From Fremontodendron californicum (lineage: Eukaryota; Streptophyta; Magnoliopsida; Malvales; Malvaceae), in assembly GCA_030761205.1 (NCBI GenBank), contig JAULJL010000040.1, positions 14,144,603 through 14,208,602 of the forward strand: DNA of 64,000 nt. The letters are read 5' to 3'. Below, piece by piece: positions 12,758 through 24,653 of the stretch. The position numbers were made by a program, and so were the translations under genes. The notes beneath the pieces are model-generated. The model saw only the letters and a program-made list of their open reading frames with translations. It did no database searches and was not told the DNA's origin. Position 1 is the stretch's first letter. Each line of letters starts with the position of its first letter.

Positions 12758-15700
12758 ATGGCTTCTCAGTCTCATAAGTTTTCTGGCAATTATTTGGTGT
12801 TGAGACCAAACGAAGTTAGCGTTTTTGATCTTTGTCGCCTCCTATGGAGCCATGAGCTGGAGAAGAAAGCATTTGTGGAGTGCCCACCGGAGAAACTTCG
12901 GGAAAATATCCTTCGTAAATGGCATATTTTCATGTCTCTCTCAGCCCAAAAATTCCTTCTCCATACTGCAAAGCCCCTGAAATGGGTCGGAGAAAAGCTT
13001 GAAATGTGGGTGAACCTCGTCTCATTCAACCGCAACATTTTTGTGCTCTTGCTCAATCTTTTGCGAGGTCATAATTAGCCCCCTTTGACTGATCAATTGC
13101 TATAAATAAATTAGAGAATGTGGATTAATGATCATTTAGCGGCGTTTTTTTTATCTAAACGCCGGTACTTGATCTTATTTAACGGCGCTTACTATTTACA
13201 AACGCCGCTAAATTAATATTTAGTGACGTTTGGGTTAGAAACACAACTACATTTACAAAAACACAGTATTTGATAGTGTTTATAAGTGAAAAGCCGCCGT
13301 TAAAATGTCATTAAAATCCAAAATTATTGTATTGCCTTTACAGGTAAGGTGAAAATGCCGGAACGAGAATCGGAAGTTTTCGTGTCATTCATTGGAAGTC
13401 TAGACAGGCGAGTTGAATTAGACAAGAATATAAAACCTGGGGATAGCAGATACTTTGGGGCATTGGCTGCAATGGCTGCTAAAATCTCCTACGAGAACAG
13501 AGCCTTTGTTGAAAGAATAGTTAGAGATTATTGGAAGGTAAATTTTTAAAATTTGAATCCTAAGCTATTCTCAATGGCCAAAAAATTATTTTGAACATTT
13601 TCTTACATTGCATGCAATACACACTTAAAAAAAAAATTGTATGAAACGGTTATTTCACGTTAGCATATATTTCTTTCATTCAAATCATATCACATAATTA
13701 GATTTTTTAAAAAAAAATCAATTATTTATTACAAGAATCATTAATGAGTTGTTGAAATAAATATTTATTATTTAATTATTATATGTAATGTGTAATATAT
13801 AAATATACTTGACTTTTTTCAAAAATCTGATTAAGTGGTATAATTTGAATGAAAAATATATATGCTGATATTGAATAACCGTTTCATACAATCCTTTCTC
13901 TACATACATATATTCTATTCTTTGGTTTTATTTAGTAAAGTAAAAAAATGAAGGGATTTATAAAAGAAAGTGAAAATGTGGGAAAAAAATGAATGTGCTT
14001 AGTACAAAAGAAAGTGAAAAGAAAAAAATGAGATAAATGATATATATATATATATTTTTTTACATTTATTCACAAAAAGAAGAGATTAAATGTGAGTCAA
14101 AGTGTGTAAATTTACAAAAATTTTCATCATTTTTAGATTTTATATTTATTTTTATCTTATAACTTACACACAAAAAAATAATAATGATAAAATAATATTT
14201 TTTTTATTTTTTATTTTTTCGATTCTATCAAACAATAATTGGATAAAAAAAATTATTTTTTCCTTTCACTTTTACATTTTCCTACAAATATACTATGAAA
14301 AGAAAAATTTTGTTTTTCTATCTTTTCCCTTTTCAATTTTTTATCCATTCTACCTAACAAAGCCTTTATATGAAGAGTTTACAAATTGGTGCAGATGGAA
14401 TTAATTGGGTACTATAGCTTCTGGAATGGTAAGAAACAATCCAATATTTTTATTATTTACAAATTTCTTTTATGTTTGGAACTTGGAAGCTAGTATTCAT
14501 AATGACAAAAAACAATATCCACATTTTGGCAGATTATCAAAAGAAAAGCAACACACAAGCCTTTATGGTTCATGATAAAAGAACAGATATGATAGTTATA
14601 GCCTTCAGAGGAACTGAACCCTTTAATGCAGATGATTGGTGTACTGATGTAGATCTCTCCTGGTATGAACTTGACGAAATGGGAAAAATCCATGGCGGAT
14701 TTATGAAAGCTTTAGGATTGGTTATGGAAAAAGGTTGGCCTCTTCATGTTGATGAACAAGACAATAATAATAGCCGCCCACTAGCTTATTATTACTTAAG
14801 GGAGAAGCTGAAAGAAAAACTGAAGCTAAAGGATGAAACGAAATTTATGTTGGCTGGTCATAGCCTAGGAGGGGCTCTTTCGATTTTGTTTCCTGCTGTT
14901 CTAGCATTGCATAAAGAAACATGGTTGTTAAATAGATTAGAAGGTGTTTATACATTTGGGCAACCAAGGGTTGGTGATAAGAAGTTCAAAGAGTTCATGG
15001 AAATACAGATGCAGAATCATGGTTTTAGGTATTTGAGATATGTTTATTGCAATGATATGATTCCTAGAACCCCTACAGATGACATAACTTTTTTATACAA
15101 GCACTTTGGGACCTGCCTTTACTTCAATAGTTTCTACAAAGGGAAGGTGAGATCCTCTTATTCCTATATTTTTTTTCAAGATTTTTACCTTTTAACTAGA
15201 ACAGGTAATTCGTGTATTTGTGTCGTTTTCGTGTTATTTTTCCGTGTCATTTTCGTGTTTAAGGTGTCATATCCAAAATTATCAAGTTTGCTTTTAACCA
15301 TTGAATTTGTATATATATATATATATTTTTTAACACACTTTCATAATTTTTTATACGATTTATATTTTAATAAATTAACCGTTGGATTTAACAATATAAT
15401 TTTACTCGTCATGCACGTAAAGTTTCGAATCGATTGGATATCTCTATCATACCAATTGAGAATATGTTTTTTTTAATATATATTTAACGGTTGAAATTTT
15501 TTTATATCGAACAAATAGTTAAACATTTTTAATTTACTCGATACTCAACGTGCATGATCTACGTGAATAAACATGAAATACGACGGTCGGATTAAACAAA
15601 TATAAATCGATAATGATTGATTCTAATTTTGTGGTGCAGATACTTGAGGAACAACCCCACAAGAATTACATCTCACTATTAGTATGGATACCCAGTTTCC

Positions 15701-15897
15701 TAAATGCGGCATGGGAACTAGTAAGGGGACTCATTCTACCATTGATAAAGGGACCTGAATATAAAGAAAGTTGGTTGCTCATGCTGTTTAGGTTATGGGG
15801 ACTTTGTTTCCCAGGTTTAGCCGCCCATAATCCCCAAGATTATGTTAATGCAACTCGATTTGAGTTCTCGTCGAATATATCACCAACTTCAACTTGA
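12758..15897 (+). CDS. Lipase gene B: OBL1-like class 3 triacylglycerol lipase, 5 exons, 469 aa
   Basis: Exons by eye: 12758-13067, 13344-13537, 14395-14428, 14533-15146, 15640-15897; 1410 bp, all GT-AG, with the same phases and the same 34-bp exon 3 as gene A. The start ATG sits in GCCATGGCT, a strong plant context. The protein has an N-terminal hydrophobic region (WVNLVSFNRNIFVLLLNLLRG), AFRGTEPF, GHSLGG with nucleophile Ser about 290, Asp about 354 (YCNDMIPR) and His about 447 (PGLAAHNPQDY). All catalytic residues are present. Family knowledge points to triacylglycerol hydrolysis at lipid droplets; the role in this plant is inferred. Intron 1 holds a CACTA-like fragment, intron 2 a MITE and intron 4 another MITE, yet the reading frame is intact. 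It is the middle member of a three-copy cluster. Confidence 0.92.
13130..13310. mobile_element. CACTA-like subterminal fragment in intron 1 of lipase B
   Basis: Short units of the type TTAGCGGCGTTT, AAACGCCGGTAC, TTTAACGGCGC and AACGCCGCTAAA alternate in both orientations over about 180 bases. Repeated short GGCGTTT/AACGCC units are typical of CACTA (En/Spm) subterminal regions. No CACTA end is visible, so it is a remnant or a decayed short derivative. Confidence 0.45.
13637..13893. mobile_element. MITE, about 257 bp, in intron 2 of lipase B
   Basis: TTGTATGAAACGGTTATTTC at the left is mirrored by AATAACCGTTTCATACAA at the right. The inverted similarity continues through GCATATATTTC...ATTCAAAT and its mirror ATTTGAAT...ATATATGC, giving arms of about 70 bases. 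There is no coding potential. Confidence 0.7.
15305..15612. mobile_element. MITE in intron 4 of lipase B, same family as 8020-8405
   Basis: Read on the minus strand it contains ATTCACGTAGATCATGCA, AACTATTTGTTCGAT, TTTCAACCGTTAAA and ATGATAGAGATATC in the same order as the copy in lipase A intron 1. The ends are worn and the boundaries approximate. It sits only about 30 bases upstream of the exon 5 acceptor. Confidence 0.65.
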
Positions 15898-17431
15898 AGA
15901 TCAGCATCCAACGAATGGCTTAGACCTGGAAATTTGAAAGCTATTAGATTAGATCAGTAAAAGCAAACACAATTTAACTGCATGCAGCAGAAAAGTAGCA
16001 ACAAGAAGGCCGCATATATAATAGTAACAGGAAATTAATCATCAATGGAAAGCTAAAATAAAGGATCTTTTAACACCCATTTTAGCTAATGCATCAACAA
16101 AAGAATTTGGTTTTCTCCCTTCTTTTAAGCAATAAGCATCAGCTAGCGCAGCTGAATTTTCTTTTTATTATTCAGGAAATGGAGTTATTTCTTGCACTGG
16201 CCTTTCACACCAGATTGTTTCACCAAGACTACAGTGGTCAAATCGCCTTTAATTTCAGCCTCTTTAGACTTTAGTTTAGGTCATTTTTTGGAGGAAGATT
16301 GTAAAGAATCATTATCCTAATTTCCCCTTCAATATAAATATTATAAATACTACTAATTTTTTCATTTAAAAAAATAAGCCTTTCATTTTATAATATGTAG
16401 CCATAATTAAAACTCCTCTGAAATCACAAATTTGATTGAATTTTATCCCTCAAACTATAAATAAATAAGATCTAGTCCCAAAATTAAATAAGTTTACTAG
16501 GTTAGTGATCCAAAATTTTATTTTGGGCAAAGATGAAATTTGAACAATTTAAGAATATTGCATTTAAATTTTTTTTTTGGATTATTTTCAAATTTGTTGG
16601 ACTAGCTTCATATTGAGCTTTATAATTAGTTAATTAAGAAAATTGAAGTCATCATGTTCTTGTCCGAAAAAAAAAAGTCCTCATTTTCTATTCTTCTCAA
16701 CTCACATCAATGTTACAAACTTGCAATGTTAATAAATAGTATAACAATTAAAAAAAGAAGAATTGGATTTTAATTTCTAACATTTGCATCTATTTTTTTA
16801 TTTTTAAATTACGATTTAAAATATATATATATAAAGAAACCAAAATTATGTGGGACAACCAACAATTTACCCAAAGGCCAAAACCATGAAACATGCCAAG
16901 AAAAATGTTTGATGTTTCAAACCGAATTTTATGATAAAACCCCAAAAATTTAGCTCAACCGTTTTAAATCAACTTGTCTCATATATTCTGCTTGTGTTGC
17001 AAGTAGATTTGATAATTTTGGACATGACACGATTATTTGATATGAATACGATACGAAAAAATAATTAAAATATTATATGACATAAAAAAAACACAAACAC
17101 GACACGAATACACAAATGTATCAAAATCTATAATACGAATTATTAACATGTCAAATTTTAAATATAATTATGATACGAAAAAATAATACGAATACAATAC
17201 AAATACACCGGCCTACTTGCGTGCTATGGAAAAATGTAGATAGTGAAAGTGAGATGTGTTTCTCGTTTGATAGAACCAGTGCTTTCCCACATAGCCACTC
17301 TTGGGATATTTTCATTTCAATCTTATTCTTGACCAAAGAAATTAGACTTCAATATTAGAATCTGAATCTCCATTTGCTAAATGCCTAAGCAATCACAACG
17401 TCATATTTCAACTTCTGATCCCCTCCTTTAA
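15898..17431. other. Intergenic between lipase B and the LINE
   Basis: The first 400 bases are probably the 3' UTR and flank of lipase B. Around 17020-17215 there is a decayed repeat rich in ACGACACGAATAC/ATGATACGAAAAAATAA words, related to a piece near 15200-15270. I searched for exons 1-2 of the third lipase copy here and did not see them. Confidence 0.5.
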
Positions 17432-17515
17432 TTTTTTTTTTTTTTGAAAAGCATGATTTATTGCAAAAAGATGTCCTTATTACAAACCAGAAAAACAGCA
17501 TGCTGCAAAACAAAA

Positions 17516-20500
17516 CTAAGGACTATAAAACAACAAATCTGACACCCTATTGACACCAGATTTGGCTAGCTTATCAGCCTCACCATTAGCCTCCCTCAAA
17601 ATATGAACAATTTCCCAGTTTTGAACCGCAGTTCGAACAAACTCTAGAGATCTTATAATTCTCAAAATCCGCCATGGGGCTCTACTCGGATTCCTAACCC
17701 AAGCAACAACCATCTGGCAATCACATTCAATTATAAGTTTATGCGATAGCACCCAAGACGAAGCAGCAAAAATGAGGAAGGCTTCTTTGACAGCCCTTAA
17801 TTCAGCCTCAAATGCCTTAGCAGAACCAATAGATTTAGAAAAAACTGCTTTCACCATACCTTGATTGTCGCGCAAAATACCGCCAATCCCCGCAGGACCT
17901 GGGTTACCACGCGCCGAACCATCGACGTTGAACTTAAGACAGCCGGCAGGTGGCTTACTCCAAGTCACATCAACACCAACTTTCATTTCCCTCTTCAATC
18001 GACAAATAGCAGGTGACCACTTGGACTGCGAAAGCAGCCCTTCCTCACAAGGCCATTTAGCCTTGGACCATAAAGCGAGTCTAAGTCTAATAGAGTCCAG
18101 TAGCTGCCAAACAGCAACATTTTTCCTGTTAAAAACAATATCATTCCTGTGCAACCAAATAGACCAAAGTGCAACAAAAAAACACATTCTCCACAATTTG
18201 CTACAATGATTTGCTGGGAACGCATGCTGCCACGCAAGAAAAAAACCCACGGCACTCCTTGGCGTGGACCAAGATATACCCCAAGAAAGACAACAATGAG
18301 CCCACATAAACCATGATGCTCTGCATGTAAAAAACAGATGCTCTGTAGTTTCAGGCATCAAATTGCATAGTGGACACAGAATCGGACCATTAACAATAAG
18401 ACCTCTCTTGCTGAGTTCAACTTTGGTAGCAACGCTGCCTCTCAAAACTTGCCAGCAAAAGATTTCCACTTTCGGAGGTGCATAACCGGCCCATATAAAT
18501 TTCCAATGATCCCATTTAAGTGAGGACTCACTCAACACAGAATGGCAGAAAGAATTAGACGAGTAAACGCCACTGTAGGTGTGCTTCCAAACAACTGAAT
18601 CGAAAGAGTTTCTGAAGAGTACTTGATTTCCCAGCAGATCCAACAGGGATTCCCACTGCTGAAGCTCCCAATCGAACAATCTTCTTCGGAGGTTAACCTC
18701 CCAATGCCATTGATTATTAAGCCATTTGCCAAAATCCGCTACTTTCCCGCTTTTAGAAACAGCTACAGCAAAGACTCTTGGAAACTGCTCTTTAAGGATA
18801 ACGCCTTCGATCCATTCATCCTGCCAAAAATTAATGGAGGTGCCATCACCTGGAGGAAAACACAACCCAGCAGACAAAAAAGGATGAAAATGATTTGAAG
18901 GCATAAGGGGTCGAATAATGTTTCTCCAAGTTGGGGACATTTTCCGATACCAGCTGCATGAAGGAAGCAAATTTCCCACCGATGACTCATATTTCCCGGC
19001 TATGACTGATCTCCATAAAGAGAAACGCTCATTCCCAAATCTCCAAATCCATTTATTGAGCATCGCTCTGTTCTTAAGCCTTAAATCAACTAGACCGAGT
19101 CCTCCAAATTCCTTGGTATTACAGACAGACTTCCAATTAACCATATGCATCTTCTTCACCGACGAAGAACCACCCCAAAGGAATCTTCTGACCATTCTAT
19201 CCAGCTCATCAGATACAGTACGAGGAATTTGAAGTAGAGACATATAATAAATGGGCAGTGAAGACAACACTGATTTAATAAGAGTCAATCTGCCCCCAAT
19301 GGAGAGTAAATTACCTTTCCAGCCGGCAAGCCTCTTGTTGAATTTCTCAATGATAGGACTCCACAGTGAGATAGAGTTCGCTCCGTGCCCCAATGGGAGA
19401 CCAAGATAAAGGGAGGGGAGACGACTGCTCAGACAACGGATATTCGAAGCCCACCGATCAGTGACACTTTGCTCCACCCCAACTCCAAAAAGACTGCTCT
19501 TTTTGAAATTAACTTTGAGGCCTGATAACAACTGAAAGCACTTTAGAATTCTTTTAACATTCCAAACCTGCTCCTCCAAAGGCTCACAGAAGATAATTGT
19601 GTCATCCGCAAACTGAAGATGAGATATGGACACAGACCCCTGATCAATAACCATACCCCTGAAAAGGCCAATGGAAGTAGCCTTATTAAGGAATAAGCTC
19701 AACACATCAGCAACCAGATTAAACAGTAAGGGGGAGAGGGGACAGCCTTGTCTCAACCCTCTGCTCATCCTGAACTGTTCCGTAGGCACCCCATTAACTA
19801 GGACTGATAATGAAGCTGAAGATAAACACGAATGAATCCAAGACCTCCACTTATCCCCAAAGCCCATTCTACCCATAACAAAATCAAGAAAGGACCAATC
19901 CACACAATCATAGGCTTTTTCGAAATCTACCTTAAATATCATACCACCCTCTCCATTAGTCTTCATAGAATGGATAACCTCATTGGCAATTAAGGAGCAG
20001 TCCAGAATTTGACGCCCCGGGATGAACGCGAACTGGTTTTGCCCAACAATTTCCCCCACCGATTGCGTTAGGCGATTGGCAAGAACTTTGGCTAGAATTT
20101 TATAAACACTGCCCACCAAGCTGATAGGACGGTAATCACTAATGGAGCACGGAGAGTCACATTTAGGTATAAGAGAAATAAAAGACGCATTTAAACAGTT
20201 ATCAATACAACCAGTGCTATGGAAATTATTCATGAACGACATAACCTCACCCTTCACCGTGACCCAGAAGGACTTAAAGAAATTCAGATTAAAACCATCC
20301 GGCCCCGGAGCTTTGTTGCCATCGCAGCCTTGGATGACACCCCAAACATCTTTCTCTGAGAAAGGTCGCTCAAGATTAGACGAACTTTGCGCTGATAATG
20401 ACTTAAAACTGCACTTGAGATCTTTGAGCCTGGCTACCTTTGTAGAGTTGAAACGGTTTTTGAAATACGACCCAATGGCCTTTTTGAGAACCCTAGGTTC

Positions 20501-21124
20501 ATCGAACACCTTCCCATCAATCAACAAATTCCCAATGTGGTTCTTACGACTCCTAGCTGTGGCGACAATATGGAAAAATTTAGTATTCCTATCACCCTCT
20601 TGTGCCCATTTTAATCTCGATTTCTGGAGCCAAGTTTGTTCTTCGATACGATACATTGACCATAAATCAGCCTTCTTATTCCATAACTCTTCTCGCAGCT
20701 GGTTTCCCACCTGCCCCTGTTGTACACTCTGTTCGAGGCCAGCAATCTCCTTTTCAAGTTCCACGATCTTGTAGAAATCGGCCTTATGGTGCCTAACAGG
20801 CCAGTCTTTAATGGCTGGTTTGAGATTTTTCAACTTGAACCATAAACCCCAACCCGAAGGCCGAGAATATCCTGTAGAATTCCAAGCATTCTGGATAATA
20901 GAATGAAAGCTCCTATCTTCCAACCAGTTGTTGAAGAACCGGAAAGGTTTAGGCCCCCAATTGACGCTCTCTTCAACAATCAACACTGGATTATGATCGG
21001 AAAGAGAACGGGGAAGAGCCTTTTGTTTGATTGAAGGCCATAAAGCAACCAGACCAGGCGATAAAAGGAACCTATCCAATCTGCTGAAAGACGGAACGAC
21101 CCTATTACTGGTCCAAGTGTATTT
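17516..21124 (-). pseudogene. LINE ORF2, 3' part: endonuclease end, reverse transcriptase, zf-RVT, RNase H
   Basis: One uninterrupted frame. Counting from the methionine at 21079 (1187 codons), it begins with the end of the AP-endonuclease fold (SDHNPVL). A reverse transcriptase domain follows (fingers motif PGPDGF, GVPTEQFRMSRGLRQGCPLSP split over palm motifs, catalytic FADD at residues 490-493). A zf-RVT module comes next with CPLCN near residue 902. A type I RNase H starts near residue 1045 (DGSARGNPGPAG) and ends at the stop. All catalytic motifs look intact and there are no internal stops, so the insertion is fairly young. The piece is cut off from its 5' half by the inversion and cannot make a complete ORF2. 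Confidence 0.9.
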
Positions 21125-22969
21125 GCCTTTGTCAGATACAAGCTACAACATGAGATGGATGAGGCCATCAAAGAAGGAAACAATAGGATGATCGATGGTC
21201 GAATAATAAGAGTGAATAAAGCCTCTCATGGCTGGTCGGATAGCAGAAGATATCATTCGGATAACCCATCTGTCAGAAGCGTGGAAGGAGGAGGGCCTCA
21301 GGTATTGGTCCAGGATCATTCCGGTATTAACAGAAGTAGATCTCAATCGGAACTTCCATCTGTCCTATTTGGGGAAGGCGTTGGGTCTAAGGGTAAGGTT
21401 TTCGTTCATGCTGGTGTCAATAGATCGTATAAAGAAGTTCTTGTGGGCTTGCCTCATAAGGAGGCTGTTTACATCGAAGTGGAAGACATTTTGCCGCCTC
21501 GGTTTCCCAACCCGACTCCTCATATGAATCGGGTCAAATTGTCCAAGAGGGAGTGCAGTTTCAATCTGCAAATTCCTAAGGCTGAAATGGAGTGGTTATC
21601 AAGGAGTGCTAAAGGAAGATTGATGAAGGAAGCTTATATCGAATCGGTTCAAGAGGCCATGGTTTTAGAAGGTATCCACTGTCAGGTATGTCCGATGGGG
21701 GGTGTCTCGGTTCTTGTTATTTTCGAAAGTGCAGATCATATGGATCTTGTCCTTAACGATAAAAGCGAATGTTTGGCCCCCTGGTTTGAGACCATTAAAC
21801 CGTGGAATGATGCCGTCCCCAACAAAGAGATTGCTGTCTGGGTAAACTTGTTTGATGTGCCGCTACAGGTTTGGCATGAAGGGTTTTTCAGTTCTTTGGG
21901 TAACAGATGGGGTTCTTTCATCAGACTTGATGATAACACAACAAATAGGAAGAGATTCGACGTTGCGTGTATGTTAATCTTGGTTGATAGCAAGCTGAGT
22001 ATTCCGTCCTCTGTGTTAGTCACGGTGAGGGATAAATCTTTTAAAATCTCAGTTTCAGTTCTTGAGGTCCCTACGGGTGTAGCTAATATGAGAGCTCGAG
22101 ATGGCTCATTTTCTGTTCCATTGCCGCATGAATCACCAGGCTCCTCTCCTAACAAGGTAGTTACCGAAGAGATCAGGGGTAAAGTTCCGGTGTCAGAGGG
22201 CATTCTCAGATGCATGGCGATTCAGTGCACGGCTCCCTCCGTACGGCGCAAAAACATTGATGAGGTGAGCAAAGCTTTTTCGATTCCTGTGCAATCTGGC
22301 AGTTTGGTGGGCGGGTTGGCGCATGTTGTCTGCCCTGTGTCCCCAGTTAATGAAGGTATCAGCGAAGGCTCAGTATGTGGTTCGCGTGTCGCCGACTCTC
22401 TCCATGATTGGGAATGGGATGGTGGGGCTCTTGTGAATGGGGGCCATAATGGGGCTGTTGGGTCATCTGTTGAAGTGGGAGTGGGCTTTCAACCTGTGGA
22501 GTCTAATGGGTTGGATTTATTGGGCCCTGTCAATAGCTCCTCCCCTACTCTGTTGGTCCGAGAGTTAAGCCCTTCCATTGTGTGCCCTATGGCTTCTGCT
22601 CCTATGAAGCGACTGAGATCGAGCAGGAAACTTAGGAAGAATGAGGGTTCCAAAAAATTGAAGAAGAACTGTAAGAAGAGAAAGGTTCCAGTGCCGAGGA
22701 AGTCCACAATTTCTGCAGTGAGGAAGAGGAGGCAAATTAGGAAACAGCTGAGAGTGATCTGCGATAATGTTAGTTGCGAGGACCTAAACCACCTTGAACT
22801 ATCTGTTTCGGATAGTGACATCAGATCAAGGAATAAGAATATCTTGAAGGAGGCTGAGGCGACATGGCTAGTCAGTACTGAGCTGGGGATCGAATTCCAG
22901 GGGGAGAAGCAGGATATCATCGATGGTTTTGCTCAACTGGAAAAGGAAGATCGTGAGGCAAAGGAGTAA
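21122..22969 (+). pseudogene. LINE ORF1, 5'-truncated (RRM end, DUF4283-like domain, basic tail)
   Basis: The frame is open from the inversion junction. FAFVRYKLQHEMDEA is the end of an RRM-type motif (RNP1-like FAFVRY), as in plant LINE ORF1 proteins. The first ATG inside is at 21155 and gives 604 codons. A DUF4283-like region follows (EMEWLSRSAKGR, WVNLFDVPLQVWHEGFF), then a low-complexity part and a strongly basic segment (RLRSSRKLRKNEGSKKLKK, KKRKVPVPRK) suited to nucleic-acid binding. The stop at 22969 is followed within 50 bases by the endonuclease ORF, as in an intact element. It is inverted relative to the reverse transcriptase. Confidence 0.85.
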
Positions 22970-23014
22970 CATTCCACTGTGTTTTTGGTTTTATCAGGTG
23001 TGTTTCTTTTATTA

Positions 23015-23566
23015 ATGAAGATTATTTCTTGGAATGTTAAGGGACTGGGAGGTAGTATCAAGGTTATGGCCTTGAGGAATTTGGTTTTGAATTGGAGGTC
23101 AGAGATGGTTTTTATTCAGGAATCAAAGCTTCAGTCTATTGATTCAAAGTTTATTAGAAAGGTCTGGGGATGCTCCCCTGTTGAGATGGAATTCTCGGCG
23201 TCGGCGGGTTCCGCTGGGGGTCTCATTATCTTCTGGCGGAAGGACTTCTTCTTAATTGAGTCGAAAATTATTTCACCTCGTTTCATTCTTCTGATTGGCT
23301 CGTTAAAGGCGAACAATATAAGATGTGGGTTCGTGAATATCTATGCTCCAAATGAGGATGGTGAAAGAGTTGCCTTTTGGGATGAGCTTGTGGGTGTGTT
23401 ACAGGGCTATGACTGTCTTTGGTGTCTAGGGGGTGATTTCAATGTGGTTAGAAGCCCTGATGAGAAAATCGGATCAGTGTTCAGCACTACTCCTATGTTA
23501 CTATTTTCAAACTTTATTAATCAAGTTGAACTCATGGATCTGCCGATGTCAGGAGATAAATACACT
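23015..23566 (+). pseudogene. LINE ORF2, 5' part: AP-endonuclease N-terminal portion
   Basis: It starts MKIISWNVKGLGG, the usual start of plant LINE endonucleases. QESK (metal-binding Glu), a FVNIYAPN motif and GGDFNVV (active-site Asp/Asn) follow. The coding sequence stops matching after MDLPMSGDKYT, where LINE sequence ends and lipase-cluster intron sequence begins. The rest of the domain is encoded on the minus strand at 21124. Confidence 0.88.
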
Positions 23567-23736
23567 AATCAGAATATAACATTTTTGGTGTTAATATATT
23601 TATTACACTTTGAAGAGTCTACATGGTGCAGATGAAATTCATTGATAAGGACTACGACTTTTGGAATGGTAGGAGATTCTGTTTCTTTTTAATTTGTATT
23701 AATTTTAATGCATATACACACAAAATAATTAATTGA

Positions 23737-24396
23737 TTAAGGTTCCGTTTAGCATTGTCGTTAACATATTTTTAGGTCAAAAGCTGCATTTCACCGTAAA
23801 TGCAATGCTAAACGGGTAACATTTGTTTATTTTTACGGTTAAAATTATGGTTTGGCAACTAAAACCAAAAACTAAGAAAATAGAGCTTTTGCGATTTGGA
23901 AGTTGGGTTTTGAATAAAATCACTTTAGTATCATCACATCTCTAAATTTTTATTATTTTAAGAGTTTATATTTGATGCACTGACAATGTATAAGTCTTAT
24001 ACACTGTCAGTGCACTAAAATACGACCCCTCATTAATGAGCAAAGAAAAAAAAAGTAGTGAAAGACCTATAAATAAATATAAACTACTTTTTAAGGTAGG
24101 TTGCAGTGCATGTGGCTGTGGTTTATTTATTTATAAGTCTTTCACTATTTTTTTGTTTAATCATTAACGAAGTGTTGTATTTTAGTGTACTGACAGTGTA
24201 TTAAGACTTATACACTGTGAATGGGTCAAATATATACTCTTATTTTAAACATTTTTTTATTTCAATTTCTCATACCATTTTTTCACGTCAACACCAAACA
24301 CTTAAAAGTTCTTAAATCACATTTTTTTCACCATACTTTTTAAACACATTTTTTTTAACCCAAATGTTTTTCGACAATAATGCTAAATCAACCTTA
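23737..24396. mobile_element. MITE (outer) in intron 3 of pseudogene C, TTAA-flanked
   Basis: TTAAGGTTCCGTTTAGCATT at the left is mirrored by AATGCTAAATCAACCTTAA at the right, with CGTTAAC/TTTTTCGACAATA differences inside. TTAA at both edges could be a TTA/TAA-type target duplication of the PIF/Harbinger group. The class assignment is tentative. It contains a second MITE. Confidence 0.55.
23962..24239. mobile_element. MITE (inner), 278 bp, Mutator-type with 9-bp target duplication
   Basis: The ends are GAGTTTATATTTGA and TCAAATATATACTC. Long inverted arms include TGTATAAGTCTTATACACTG and CAGTGCACTAAAATAC with their mirrors. TTATTTTAA is directly repeated at 23953-23961 and 24240-24248, an exact 9-bp duplication typical of Mutator-like elements. 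It lies inside the outer MITE, so it inserted later. Confidence 0.85.
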
Positions 24397-24653
24397 AGCC
24401 TAATTCGTATTAACAAAATTAAGTCTACTTAAAAATTTTGGCAGATTATCAAGAGAAACACAACACGCAGGGCTTCATGTTTCATGATCAAAGGGTCAAT
24501 ATGATAGTTGTAGCCTTCAGAGGAACTGAAACTTTTAATGCATATGATTGGAGTACGGACGTGGATATCTCCTGCTTTGTCAACCAGGAAATGGGGAAGA
24601 TCCATGGTGGGTTTATGAAAGCTCTAGGCTTAGTAATGGAAAAAGGTTGGCCC

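Larger units (their letters stand above)
17432..23566 (-). mobile_element. LINE (non-LTR retrotransposon) with 5' inversion
   Basis: The element is in two pieces facing each other. The 3' piece (17432-about 21124, minus) ends in a 14-base T run on the + strand, which is the poly-A tail. It encodes reverse transcriptase and RNase H. The 5' piece (about 21122-23566, plus) encodes ORF1 and the first part of the endonuclease. The endonuclease breaks at GDKYT on the plus piece and resumes at KYTWTSN on the minus piece. Both share the 9-base word AAATACACT at the break. This is the structure left by twin priming during target-primed reverse transcription. ORF1 lacks its first tens of codons, so the element is also 5' truncated. 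No convincing target site duplication was found. Confidence 0.9.

Noticed and set aside
14472..15476. A single 334-codon ORF as the whole lipase B protein
   Set aside because: It runs through the exon 3-4 intron end and past the exon 4 donor into intron 4 and a MITE; the conserved protein is reached only by splicing five exons.
17020..17430. Search for exons 1-2 of lipase pseudogene C left of the LINE
   Set aside because: No stretch resembles the conserved exon 2 (GD-RY...SYENRA) or exon 1; only a decayed dispersed repeat is present.
20142..20774. Open frame of 210 codons on the plus strand
   Set aside because: It is antisense to the intact LINE reverse transcriptase frame and has no family resemblance.
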